Assembly (NCBI RefSeq): GCF_034931025.1
Contig: NZ_JAYGIL010000005.1
Span: 124,001-188,000 of the forward strand
Source: Arcicella gelida
GTDB taxonomy: Bacteria; Bacteroidota; Bacteroidia; Cytophagales; Spirosomataceae
DNA: 64,000 nucleotides
Direction of reading: 5' to 3'
Both the position numbers and the translations under genes were made by a program. The notes under the pieces are model-generated. The model was not told the origin of the DNA. It did no database searches and saw only the letters and a list, made by a program, of their open reading frames with translations. This document shows positions 25,869 through 34,893 of the stretch, in pieces. The number at the start of each line of letters is the position of its first letter. Position 1 is the first letter of the stretch.

Positions 25869-28800
25869 ATGATAGATTCAATCATTCGATTCAGCATATA
25901 CAATAAGCTGACAATCGGTTTATTGGTATTGGCATTGGCAACTTGGGGTGGTATTTCATTATCCCAACTGACCATTGATGCCCTTCCAGATATTACTTCC
26001 AATCAGGTACAAGTCATTACGCAGTCGCCAGCTTTGCCTGCTTCTGAGGTAGAAAAATTTATTACTTATCCGCTAGAAATCTCATTAAGAACTGTTCCTA
26101 ATACCAAAGAAATTCGTTCAATTTCAAGAATGGGTTTATCAGTTATTACCGTCGTTTTTGATGATGATGTGCCTACCGAAAAAGCCAGACAACAAGTTTC
26201 AGAAAAAATTAGAGAAGCAGAACCTAATTTAATAGCAGGTGCTGGTCGACCAGAGATGGCGCCAATTACCACTGGTCTTGGCGAATTTTACCAATATACT
26301 TTGGTCGTTGACCCAAAATTCAAGGACAAATACTCCTTAGCCGATTTACGAACCTTGCAAGATTGGGTCGTAAAAAGACAACTTTTAGGCATAAAAGGTG
26401 TCGTAGAAGTAAGTTCTTTTGGTGGACATTTGAAGCAATACGAAGTTTCAATCAACCCTGAAAAACTAAGAGCGATGAATCTGAGCATCGCAGAAGTATT
26501 TCAGGCTTTGCAAGATAACAATGCTAATTCGGGTGGTAGTTATATCGAAAAAGGTACGGATTCGTACTTTATTCGTTCAGAAGGCAGAGTAAACAGTTTA
26601 CAGGATATTGAAAATGTAGTAGTCACTACTCGTGGTGGTGTTCCTGTGTTGATAAGTGATGTAGCTAAAGTTCAGTTTGGTCATGCAGTACGTTATGGGG
26701 CAATGACTCGTAATGGTGAAGGTGAAGCCGTTGGGGCGGTTGTACTTTTATTGAAAGGTGAATCTGCCGAAAAAGTAGTGGTTGATGTTAAGAAAAGGAT
26801 AGAAGAAATTCAAAAATCTTTGCCTGAAGGTGTAAGGGTAGAATCGTTTATTGATAGAAGTAAACTGATTGATAAGGCCATCGGTACTGTTCAGAAAAAC
26901 TTGATTGAAGGCGGTTTAATCGTCGTTTTTATCTTGGTTTTGTTACTCGGAAACCTCAGAGCGGGCTTGGTTGTGGCTTCTGTTATTCCGCTTTGTTTAC
27001 TTTTTTCTTTTGCGATGATGAACCTCTTTGGTGTTTCAGCCAATTTGATGTCGCTTGGTGCAATTGACTTCGGTTTGATTGTCGATGGTGCCGTAATTAT
27101 TGTAGAAGCTGTTGTACACCGATTACATACTAGAACAATTCCAGAAAATCATGATGGCAAAGCATATAAACTTACTCAGCTTGAAATGAATGAATCAGTT
27201 TTTGATTCAGCCGTTACGATTCGAAAATCCGCTGCATTTGGAGAAATCATCATTTTGATTGTTTACTTCCCCATTCTTGCCTTGACGGGTATTGAAGGAA
27301 AAATGTTTCGCCCAATGGCTGAAACTGTAAGTTTTGCCATTGTAGGGGCATTGATTTTATCTTTGACTTACGTGCCGATGATGTCGTCTTTACTTTTAAG
27401 TAAGAAAATAGATCATTCAGAAACTATTGCTGATAAGATTATCAACTTTTTGTATAAATTCTATCAACCCATTATTACTTGGGCATTGAACAAAAAAGCA
27501 ATTATTCTGGGTACTTCTGTCGCTTTTTTTGTAGCGAGTTTAATGCTTTTTGGTAGTTTGGGTGGCGAGTTTATTCCAGAATTAAATGAAGGAGATTTTG
27601 CAGTAGAAACGATACTTCACAGTAATGCTTCGTTGTCGCAAAGTGTGTATTCAAACAATGAAGCCCAAAAACTTTTACTCCGTGAATTTCCCGATGAAAT
27701 CAATCAAGTGGTTTCTAGAATTGGTTCTTCTGAAATTCCAACCGACCCTATGGGTATCAATTCTTGCGATTTAATTATTGATTTGAAAGATACCAAAGAA
27801 TGGAAAAAAGCTGAAACGATGGAAGAACTCGCCCAAAAAATGGATGATGTTTTGAAAGATATTCCGGGTGTGAATTTTGAGTTTACACAACCGATTCAGA
27901 TGCGTTTTAATGAATTAATTGCGGGTGTAAAATCGGATGTTGCCATTAAAATTTTTGGAGAAGATTTAGATATTTTATTCAAAAAAGCCCAAGAAGTAGC
28001 TCAAAAAATTCACCAAGTAAATGGTATAGCCGACATGAAAGTACAGCAAATTGATGGCGTGCCACAAATGGTTGTTACTTACAATCGTCAGAAAATTGCT
28101 CAGTATGGTTTGAAAATCAGCAATTTGAATATACTCCTGAAATCAGCATTTGCTGGAGAAGAAGCAGGTGTTGTTTATGAGGGTGAAAAACGTTTTGGTT
28201 TGGTAATTCGACTGGATTCTTCGTACAGAAAAGACATTCAAAATATCAGAGATTTATACTTGGATTTACCCAATGGTGGTAAAATTCCTTTCTCGGAAGT
28301 AGCAGAGATTTCATACAAAGATGCACCTTCTGAAATAACAAGAGATAATGCTCGTCGTAGAATTTCAATTGGTATCAATGTGAGAAATCGTGATGTAGAA
28401 AGTTTGGTGAAGGAAGTTCAAACGATTATCGACAAACAAGTAAAACTGCCAATTGGCTATACGGTTGAATACGGCGGTGCTTTCGAAAATCTTCAAGCAG
28501 CGAAAAGTAGATTGTTCATCGCTGTGCCTGTGGCTCTTTTCTTGATTTTTGCCTTGTTGTTTTTCACGTTCAATTCTTTTGTGGAAGCCTTGATAGTTTT
28601 TGTTGCCATACCACTTTCTGCAATTGGAGGTATTTTATCACTTTGGTTGCGGGATATGCCTTTTTCTGTTTCGGCAGGAATTGGTTTCATTGCTCTTTTT
28701 GGGGTGGCGGTTTTAAACGGTATCGTACTGATTTCCTACTTTAAAATTTTGGAAAAAGAAGGAATCAAAGATATTCGTGAGCGTATTTTGGAAGGAACAA

Positions 28801-30200
28801 AAACTCGTTTCAGACCCGTCATGATGACGGCGGCTGTGGCTTCAATGGGTTTTTTACCAATGGCTTTGAGTCATTCGCCTGGGGCAGAAGTACAAAGACC
28901 TTTGGCAACAGTAGTAATTGGGGGCTTGATTACCGCAACCATTCTTACTTTAGTGGTTTTACCTGTGATTTACAGTTTAGTTTTTGGTAAAAAGCCTAAA
29001 GCTTCGAAAACCGTTGTGAATGCCATTATTTTATTGTTGATAAGTACCGCCACTTTTGCACAAAATACTCCGACACAGAATTTGCAAATGTGTATTGATA
29101 AAGCAATTCGTCAAAACCAAAATGTTCAGATTGCTAATTTAGAAATTTCGGGTAATCAGGCTTTGGTGAAAACGGCAAAAGATTTACCCAAAACCAGTTT
29201 TGATGCTCAATACGGTCGAACACAAGTATTCAACGGGAACGATGTAACCTTTACCGTCGGACAATCTTTTGCTTTGCCAAGTTTGTATAAAGCCCAAGAA
29301 AACCTGCTGAAAGGAAATGTATTGACGGCTGAAAAACGGGCAAAACTCACCAAAACACAATTGATTGGCGAAGTAAAAAGTGTTTACTTTCAGATTTTGC
29401 ATACGCATCAATTGATTCAATTATTAGCTCAACAAGACAGCCTTTATCAAAGTGCTTTTAAAGCGGCTTCGGTGCGATACAAAACTGGCGAGACGGATTT
29501 ATTAGAAAAAGTATCTTCTGAAACTCGACTCAGAGAAATCCAAAATCGTATTCAACAAGCACAGGCAGATGAGCAAAATCTATATCAAACGTTAAAATTT
29601 TTGATGAATACCAACGAAAATTTTCAGATTGACTATACTGGGAATCTACAAAAAACACTTATCGTAAGTGATACTCAATTAGCTTCTAATCCTTTCTTGG
29701 AAATCATTAAACAGCAAAGTGAAGTAAGCAAATTGCAAACTAATTTGGAACAACAACGTTTAAAACCAGACGTAAGATTAGCCCTAACCAATCAAAGTAT
29801 TGAAAGACATTTCAATCAAAACTTTGTACAACTGGGGCTGAATGTACCGATTTTTACAAAAGCACAACAAGCCAGAATTACCGCTTCAAAAATCAATGAA
29901 CAAGTAATTACTCAGCAATACCAATATGCTGAAAATCAATTGCAAAGTCAGTTGAATTCATTGAAAATACAACTGGATAAAGCAGAAAAATCAATGAATT
30001 ATTACAAGAATTCAGCTTTGCCACAAGCTGAATTAATCTCAAAAACAGCTTCAAAAAGTTATCAAGCTGGCGAAATAGAATACGTGGAATTTGTGCAGAA
30101 TATCACACAGGCTTGGCAAATCAAAGAAAATTACTTGGCTGAATTACAGTATTTTAATCAAATTATTATCAACATCGAAACGTTAATTGGCAATGAATAA
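25869..30200 (+). CDS. CusA/CzcA-type heavy-metal RND pump fused to a TolC-like outer-membrane channel
   Basis: 1443 aa, against ~1040 for a normal CusA. Residues 1-~1045 form the RND transporter (twelve membrane segments, two porter domains, motif DFGLIVDGAVIIVEAVVHRL of HME pumps). Then a hydrophobic stretch (AIILLLISTATFAQ, ~1050-1065) and an OMF/TolC domain (~1070-1443; helical repeats with RYKTGETDLLEKV and SYQAGEIEYVEFVQNI). It exports metal ions such as Cu, Ag, Zn or Co out of the periplasm; specificity cannot be told. The adaptor gene overlaps its last eight bases. Such fusions occur in other Bacteroidota. Confidence 0.93.
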   Translation: MIDSIIRFSIYNKLTIGLLVLALATWGGISLSQLTIDALPDITSNQVQVITQSPALPASEVEKFITYPLEISLRTVPNTKEIRSISRMGLSVITVVFDDDVPTEKARQQVSEKIREAEPNLIAGAGRPEMAPITTGLGEFYQYTLVVDPKFKDKYSLADLRTLQDWVVKRQLLGIKGVVEVSSFGGHLKQYEVSINPEKLRAMNLSIAEVFQALQDNNANSGGSYIEKGTDSYFIRSEGRVNSLQDIENVVVTTRGGVPVLISDVAKVQFGHAVRYGAMTRNGEGEAVGAVVLLLKGESAEKVVVDVKKRIEEIQKSLPEGVRVESFIDRSKLIDKAIGTVQKNLIEGGLIVVFILVLLLGNLRAGLVVASVIPLCLLFSFAMMNLFGVSANLMSLGAIDFGLIVDGAVIIVEAVVHRLHTRTIPENHDGKAYKLTQLEMNESVFDSAVTIRKSAAFGEIIILIVYFPILALTGIEGKMFRPMAETVSFAIVGALILSLTYVPMMSSLLLSKKIDHSETIADKIINFLYKFYQPIITWALNKKAIILGTSVAFFVASLMLFGSLGGEFIPELNEGDFAVETILHSNASLSQSVYSNNEAQKLLLREFPDEINQVVSRIGSSEIPTDPMGINSCDLIIDLKDTKEWKKAETMEELAQKMDDVLKDIPGVNFEFTQPIQMRFNELIAGVKSDVAIKIFGEDLDILFKKAQEVAQKIHQVNGIADMKVQQIDGVPQMVVTYNRQKIAQYGLKISNLNILLKSAFAGEEAGVVYEGEKRFGLVIRLDSSYRKDIQNIRDLYLDLPNGGKIPFSEVAEISYKDAPSEITRDNARRRISIGINVRNRDVESLVKEVQTIIDKQVKLPIGYTVEYGGAFENLQAAKSRLFIAVPVALFLIFALLFFTFNSFVEALIVFVAIPLSAIGGILSLWLRDMPFSVSAGIGFIALFGVAVLNGIVLISYFKILEKEGIKDIRERILEGTKTRFRPVMMTAAVASMGFLPMALSHSPGAEVQRPLATVVIGGLITATILTLVVLPVIYSLVFGKKPKASKTVVNAIILLLISTATFAQNTPTQNLQMCIDKAIRQNQNVQIANLEISGNQALVKTAKDLPKTSFDAQYGRTQVFNGNDVTFTVGQSFALPSLYKAQENLLKGNVLTAEKRAKLTKTQLIGEVKSVYFQILHTHQLIQLLAQQDSLYQSAFKAASVRYKTGETDLLEKVSSETRLREIQNRIQQAQADEQNLYQTLKFLMNTNENFQIDYTGNLQKTLIVSDTQLASNPFLEIIKQQSEVSKLQTNLEQQRLKPDVRLALTNQSIERHFNQNFVQLGLNVPIFTKAQQARITASKINEQVITQQYQYAENQLQSQLNSLKIQLDKAEKSMNYYKNSALPQAELISKTASKSYQAGEIEYVEFVQNITQAWQIKENYLAELQYFNQIIINIETLIGNE

Positions 30201-31362
30201 TCTCCAAAAATATCATATAATTTCCTTTAAAAAAGGCTTTTTAATAGGTTTAGCTTTTTTACTTAATGTGGCTTGTTCGAGTCCGAAAACGGATGAGGCA
30301 GATAAAGAGGCTGAAGCGAAAACAGATTTCGTTACTTTATCGGCAGAACAAGTTAAAAACGGACATATTACTGTAGGTACTTTCGACCAAACTACTATTT
30401 CAGATGAAGTAAAAGCGAATGGTATGGTGGATGTTCCGCCGATGAATATGGCTTCTGTAAGCATTCCTATTAGTGGTTATGTAAAAAGTACTAATATTTT
30501 GCCAGGTTCGGCTATTCGTAAAGGAGGCGTTTTAGCAACCATTTACAGCATGGATTACATCCAATTACAACAAGATTATTTGCAGGCTATCAGTAAATTG
30601 AAGTTTTTGGATTTGGAACTCGACCGCCAAAATACTTTGAGTAAAGAAGATGTTGGGGCTAAGAAAAAACTTCAACAAGCAGATTCGGAAGTTTCGTCTA
30701 TAAAAGCATTGACCAAAGCACTTGAATTGAAACTTGAAATGATTGGCTGTTCGATAGATAAATTGAAAAAAGGACAAATATCATCGGTTGTCAATATTAT
30801 TTCTCCTATTGATGGTTATATAAAAACCGTTAATTTGTCGATTGGGAAAAATGTAGCACCGACAGATGTTTTATTTGAAATTGTTGGCGATGCCCACAAG
30901 CATATCGAATTAAAAGTATTTGAAAACGATATTAATAAAATAAAAGTAGGACAAAAAATCATTGTTGAAAATCCTAAATTCTCGGAAAATCCCATGACAG
31001 CAACGGTTTTTTTGGTAGGAAAAAATGTTGAAGCTGATACCAAAACCATTAATATTCACGGACATATTGATGAAGAAGCGATGGAGGATAAACTAACCGT
31101 TGGTCAATATGTCAATACAAAAATTCTTACTGGAAAAAGAATGGTCAATACTTTGCCAGAATCAGCGGTGGTATTGCATGGCAATGGCGGTTTTATTTTT
31201 ATCAAAACAAAAGAAAATACTTTTCAGCAAATTCCTGTAAAAATTGGAGTAACCGAAAAAGGAAATATAGCAGTAACGCCTGAAAAAAGTGTAGGAAATC
31301 AGCAAATTGTAAAACAAGGAGCTTCTATTTTACAAGCAATGCTGACGGGTTCTGAAGAATAA
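30193..31362 (+). CDS. RND efflux periplasmic adaptor (CusB/CzcB-type lipoprotein)
   Basis: 389 aa from the ATG at 30193, which overlaps the pump stop in ATGAATAA; a TTG six bases earlier is a poorer start. Lipobox LLNVAC gives a membrane-anchored protein. The lipoyl/barrel-sandwich halves (SIPISGYVKSTNILPGSAIR and IISPIDGYIKTVNLSIGKNV) flank an alpha-hairpin (~115-190), followed by beta-barrel and membrane-proximal domains. It joins the inner-membrane pump to the channel. The overlap implies coupled translation. Confidence 0.93.
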   Translation: MNNLQKYHIISFKKGFLIGLAFLLNVACSSPKTDEADKEAEAKTDFVTLSAEQVKNGHITVGTFDQTTISDEVKANGMVDVPPMNMASVSIPISGYVKSTNILPGSAIRKGGVLATIYSMDYIQLQQDYLQAISKLKFLDLELDRQNTLSKEDVGAKKKLQQADSEVSSIKALTKALELKLEMIGCSIDKLKKGQISSVVNIISPIDGYIKTVNLSIGKNVAPTDVLFEIVGDAHKHIELKVFENDINKIKVGQKIIVENPKFSENPMTATVFLVGKNVEADTKTINIHGHIDEEAMEDKLTVGQYVNTKILTGKRMVNTLPESAVVLHGNGGFIFIKTKENTFQQIPVKIGVTEKGNIAVTPEKSVGNQQIVKQGASILQAMLTGSEE

Positions 31363-31569
31363 TTTGTAGCACAAAAAAGTGATTAAGAAATAAATTAATG
31401 TTTAGACGCAACTGTTTGGGGTTTTATCCTGTATTAAGCATTAGAACATACCAAGTATTTGGTTTTTGAGAGTAATACAAAATAATCTTTTATAGATGAT
31501 ATAACTTTCGTAATGTTCTACCGTTTTCATCCGAGCAAATAAATATTTTTCAATTAATCCTTAAAATTT

Positions 31570-32016
31570 ATGAATACGACAGAAGAAAAAATGAATCGCC
31601 TTACTTTTCTAAAACAACTGGGTTTTTCGGGGGCAAGTTTAATGGCAGTATATTGTGGTGTAACGATGAGCTCTTGTACCAACGAGGGCGATGTTATTCA
31701 ACCTTTACCAAGCGGTGGGATTACGTTTGATTTATCTGCCACTGCTAATGCGGCACTCAAAACCAAAGGAGGTTATGTTGTGGATAGAACTAACAACATT
31801 GTGGTTGCTTATACCAATGTAGGTACTTACGTGGCTGTAACGTTGATTTGTAGTCATGAAGGACAAAAGCAAATTACTTATGCTACCGACAAATTTTATT
31901 GTACTGCTCACGGTGCTACTTTTGATAATACTGGAAAAGGAACTAACAGTAATGGAAGTGCTGGCTTAAAAGCTTATACGGTTACACAAAGTGGTACAGT
32001 ATTAACGATAACCTAG
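31570..32016 (+). CDS. Rieske [2Fe-2S] protein, exported
   Basis: 148 aa. The cluster ligands are C-S-H-E-G and C-T-A-H-G, about 17 residues apart, matching Rieske boxes 1 and 2. The N-terminus (LTFLKQLGFSGASLMAVYCG then SSC) looks like a lipoprotein or anchored signal sequence; there is no twin-arginine pair. Alternative start at 31591. It probably carries electrons at the membrane. It is followed by DUF5777 and YceI genes in the same direction, a set that looks like an envelope redox or electron-transfer unit; the partner oxidase is not in view. Confidence 0.85.
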   Translation: MNTTEEKMNRLTFLKQLGFSGASLMAVYCGVTMSSCTNEGDVIQPLPSGGITFDLSATANAALKTKGGYVVDRTNNIVVAYTNVGTYVAVTLICSHEGQKQITYATDKFYCTAHGATFDNTGKGTNSNGSAGLKAYTVTQSGTVLTIT

Positions 32017-32115
32017 ATACCCAACTACCAAAAATTACGTATGTCTTTTCGACAGTAAATTACGCAATGGTTTTATGTAAAATTTAAAGCCATTGCGTTT
32101 AAAAATATCCGACTT

Positions 32116-33027
32116 ATGAAAAAATATTTATTGGTATTCAGTTGCTTAATTAGTTTCCAAAGTTTTTGTCAGGATGATTTAATGGACATGCTTGACAAAG
32201 AAAAAGGAACGCAACCACAATACACCACCGCTACATTCAAAGCGACTCGCTTAATCAATGGACAAACCATTGAAACCGTCAGTAAAAAGCATCTTAATTT
32301 CTGGATTTCTCATAGATTTGGAGCAGTGAACTCTGGCTTTATTGATAACTTTTTTGGTTTAGACGAAGCTCGTATCAGATTAGGGTTAGAATATGGTTTA
32401 AGTGATAACCTGACCGTCGGTTTGGGAAGAAGTTCACAAGAAAAAACTTATGATTATTATGTGAAGTATAAGGCAATTCGTCAATCGAATAGCGTCCCTG
32501 TTACTGTTACTGGTTATTTGAGTGGTGCTGCCAATACAATGGCTACAGGTTATACACTTCCTTCTGGCTCAACCTTGAAGTTTGACGATAACCTCGAACG
32601 CCAAACGTACTGCGCACAAATCCTGATTGCACGTAAATTCAGCGATAAACTTTCTTTGCAAATTATGCCAACGGTTATTCATTTCAACAAAACAGAAGTG
32701 GAGGACATGAAAAACGATATGTTAGCATTGGGCTTTGGAGGTAGATACAAACTTTCTAAAAGAGTAACACTAAATGCTGAATATTACTTAACAGACCATG
32801 GCAATAGTAGCGTTTCAGACAAATATCATAATTCTTTAGCGATTGGTTTTGACATTGAAACAGGTGGACACGTTTTCCAATTGCATTTTACCAATTCAAG
32901 AGGAATGGTAGAGCGTCATTTTATTGCTCAAACACTTGGAGAATGGGGTAAAGGAGATATTTTCTATGGATTTAACATTGCCAGAACATTCAGTTTTGAT
33001 GGCAAATCAAAGAAAGATAAACACTAA
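32116..33027 (+). CDS. DUF5777 outer-membrane beta-barrel protein
   Basis: 303 aa with a signal peptide (MKKYLLVFSCLISFQSFCQ). The mature part has repeated amphipathic strands (RLGLEYGLSDNLTVGLGRSS, LALGFGGRYKLSKRVTLNAE, YHNSLAIGFDIETGGHVFQL) and ends in F-x-F-D. This matches the DUF5777 barrel family, often found beside YceI proteins. Function is unknown. The YceI gene starts one base after its stop. Confidence 0.8.
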   Translation: MKKYLLVFSCLISFQSFCQDDLMDMLDKEKGTQPQYTTATFKATRLINGQTIETVSKKHLNFWISHRFGAVNSGFIDNFFGLDEARIRLGLEYGLSDNLTVGLGRSSQEKTYDYYVKYKAIRQSNSVPVTVTGYLSGAANTMATGYTLPSGSTLKFDDNLERQTYCAQILIARKFSDKLSLQIMPTVIHFNKTEVEDMKNDMLALGFGGRYKLSKRVTLNAEYYLTDHGNSSVSDKYHNSLAIGFDIETGGHVFQLHFTNSRGMVERHFIAQTLGEWGKGDIFYGFNIARTFSFDGKSKKDKH

Positions 33028-33028
33028 T

Positions 33029-33571
33029 ATGAAAAAGAACATTTTAGTATTGGTTTGGGCTTTATTGATAAGTCAGGCTAGTTTTGCTCAGCTATATTTT
33101 ACCCAAACAGGTAAAACTAGCTTTTTTTCTAAAACACCTTTAGAAGATATTTCAGCCGTAAACAACGCTGTATCGTCTATTTTGAACACTGCAACTAACG
33201 ACATCGCCGTGCGAATGAACATCAATCAATTCAGATTTCCGAATAGATTAATGGAAGAACATTTCAATGAAAATTATTTAGAGTCAGAGAAATTTCCAGC
33301 GGCTACTTTTAAAGGTAAAATTTCCGAAAAGATAGATTTTACCAAAGAAGGGACTTATGATGTTACGGCTAAAGGGGTAATGATGATTCATGGAGTAAGC
33401 AAAGAAAAAGTAATCACAGGAAAACTAACGGTTGGGAAAGATAATATCAGCGTTGACACCAATTTTGAAATCGTATTGGTCGATTACAAAATTGATGTTC
33501 CTAAATTAGTTTGGGAAAAAATTGCTGAGAAAATTGCGGTTAAAAACAATTTCTCTTTAATCAAAAAGTAA
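33029..33571 (+). CDS. YceI-like periplasmic lipid-binding protein
   Basis: 180 aa from the ATG at 33029, which gives a signal peptide (MKKNILVLVWALLISQASFA). The lipocalin-like YceI fold is seen in QFRFPNRLMEEHFNENYLES, then EKFPAATFKGKI and GVMMIHGVSKEKVITGKLTV. Members bind long-chain isoprenoids. An in-frame extension upstream overlaps the DUF5777 gene and is not real. The gene is separated from the Rieske gene only by DUF5777, so the three are probably one transcript ended by the hairpin at 33611. Confidence 0.88.
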   Translation: MKKNILVLVWALLISQASFAQLYFTQTGKTSFFSKTPLEDISAVNNAVSSILNTATNDIAVRMNINQFRFPNRLMEEHFNENYLESEKFPAATFKGKISEKIDFTKEGTYDVTAKGVMMIHGVSKEKVITGKLTVGKDNISVDTNFEIVLVDYKIDVPKLVWEKIAEKIAVKNNFSLIKK

Positions 33572-33615
33572 TACGAATTTTTAAGTTGAAGAAGTACAGA
33601 AAACAATCAAAAAAA

Positions 33616-33686
33616 TCGCTCGTGTCATCACGAGCGATTTTTTTATTATAATAGTAATTGGGTTGCGTGTGAAGACACACGCAACG
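33616..33686. repeat. Intergenic hairpin repeat, copy 1 (left boundary of the accessory region)
   Basis: Two hairpins in series: TCGCTCGTG-TCAT-CACGAGCGA followed by a T-run, then GTTGCGTGTG-AAGA-CACACGCAAC. A near-identical 68-base copy in the same direction is at 40605. The first hairpin can act as a terminator for the YceI gene. Confidence 0.85.
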
Positions 33687-33706
33687 GCACAAGCCAGTCA
33701 ATAAAA

Positions 33707-33746
33707 TCCTTCTGTACCACGAGTTTCCAACTCGTGCGATAAAATG
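33707..33746. repeat. 40-base hairpin repeat, left copy
   Basis: Contains CACGAGTT-TCC-AACTCGTG. It differs by one base from the 40 bases at 39801-39840, in the same direction, 6.1 kb away. Confidence 0.85.
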
Positions 33747-33782
33747 TTTCCTATAAATTGGATTTAGGCTTATGCCAACAAT

Positions 33783-33831
33783 GTGTCATCACGAGCGACT
33801 TTTTTTTAGTAATTGAAGACACAGGCAACGG
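33783..33831. repeat. Truncated third copy of the double-hairpin repeat
   Basis: Carries half of the first hairpin (GTGTCATCACGAGCGACT), a T-run and then GAAGACACAGGCAACGG, matching the 33616 element with the left arms lost. It shows that this type of repeat has been copied or decayed here more than once. Confidence 0.6.
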
Positions 33832-33852
33832 TGTAAATCACTTGTTATCAAC

Positions 33853-33884
33853 AATAAAAAAGGTCAGGTACTGAGCCTGACCTT
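33853..33884 (-). terminator. Intrinsic terminator of the 154-aa gene
   Basis: Read on the minus strand: AAGGTCAGG, 7-base loop, CCTGACCTT, then a T-run; 17 bases after the stop of the gene to its right. Confidence 0.75.
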
Positions 33885-33901
33885 CTAGGATTTTTGGTTA
33901 A

Positions 33902-34366
33902 CTATTCTTTCTTTTTACCACTTTTTTTGATGAATCGTTTGGCTAATTCTTCATAAATTTCTTGAGCGCCAGGCTGTTTTAATTGTGCCTGCATCTTAAC
34001 ATTTTTATAATAAATCAACGCCGCAGTATAAGCTTCTGAACCCGACAATACACAGATGTTTTCTAAGATACTTTCTACCTGTTGGGCGACAGTCAAAAAT
34101 TGTTTCCCCAATTTAAAGGCATCTAAATCGACTTCTGCCTCTTCTTTACTGACAAAATCAGGTTTGAAATTAGGGTTACTCTCCATGTAACCAATAGCTT
34201 TTTCGGTAAAAGGTAAGTTGCCATCTGCCATTTTGATGAGTTCTAGTCTGTCTTCGGCATCTAAAACAATGGCTTTGGGTTGAAGAATAGCAATAATGCT
34301 GTTGAGATGTTGGTTTAGCTGAGTTTGTTCAGCTTCGGTAAGCGAAAATGAAATGCGATTTTCCAT
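33902..34366 (-). CDS. Small soluble protein of unknown function
   Basis: 154 aa, predicted all-helical, no signal peptide. It has acidic and Gln-rich N-terminal helices (LTEAEQTQLNQHLNSIIAIL), a middle part with QQVESILENICVLSGSEAYT and a basic C-terminus (KRFIKKSGKKKE). I do not recognise the family with confidence; similar small proteins occur in Cytophagales. It lies between the left repeat cluster and the palindrome array, is transcribed away from the methyltransferase operon and has its own terminator. Confidence 0.6.
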   Translation of the reverse strand: MENRISFSLTEAEQTQLNQHLNSIIAILQPKAIVLDAEDRLELIKMADGNLPFTEKAIGYMESNPNFKPDFVSKEEAEVDLDAFKLGKQFLTVAQQVESILENICVLSGSEAYTAALIYYKNVKMQAQLKQPGAQEIYEELAKRFIKKSGKKKE

Positions 34367-34581
34367 TTGATTAGTTGTTTAAAGTAGAAATAAAATATTG
34401 AAGCTAAATAATGCTACTGCGGTTTTAAAAGAAGACCTTGTAGAATGATTTTCATTTTACAAGGAGTAGAAATATTTAACATTTTGAAAATAGGCAAAAT
34501 ATTTTAAAGTGCTGTGTATTATTTAGTTAACGGTCGAAAAAATTTGATAAGTACAAAAACACTATTAGAAAAGTAATAAAA

Positions 34582-34786
34582 TGCGGTATTTTGCGGTTTT
34601 GGAGCCGAAATACATACTTGAAGTATCTCACGAGATACTTCAAGTATGTCGTGAGATACTAAATACCGCAAAATACCGCAAAAAAGTATCTCGTGAGACA
34701 CTTCAAGTATGTTGTGAGATACTAATTACCGCAAAATACCGCAAAAAAATATCTCGTGAGATACTTTAAGTATGTTGGGAGATAGT
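34582..34786. repeat. Palindromic array with 63-bp period
   Basis: Three consecutive units start at 34623, 34686 and 34749, exactly 63 bases apart; the third is cut short. Each has GTATCTC-GT-GAGATAC-like dyads, CTTCAAGTATG, and ACCGCAAAATACCGCA. Before them is an inverted part: TGCGGTATTTTGCGGT at 34582-34597 is the complement of ACCGCAAAATACCGCA at 34665-34680, and 34613-34648 is a perfect 17-bp palindrome (CATACTTGAAGTATCTC and its complement around AC). The block lies 108 bases before the methyltransferase start. The 34367-34581 stretch before it has nothing else I can identify. Confidence 0.85.
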
Positions 34787-34893
34787 TGGAGGGTGGTTTG
34801 CGAAGCTTTTTCAATTAATTAATATTTAGCTAATCTAAAACTCAATTCTATGCTATTAAACTACTATTTTTGAGGATTATCATACTTAGATTA

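Noticed and set aside
34581..34769. Reading frame of 62 codons through the palindrome array
   Set aside because: It stays open only because the 63-bp period is a multiple of three; the product is a repeat with no sign of a real protein, and the other strand is equally open.
34582..34786. CRISPR array
   Set aside because: The units are identical in period and content with no variable spacers, and no cas gene is present.
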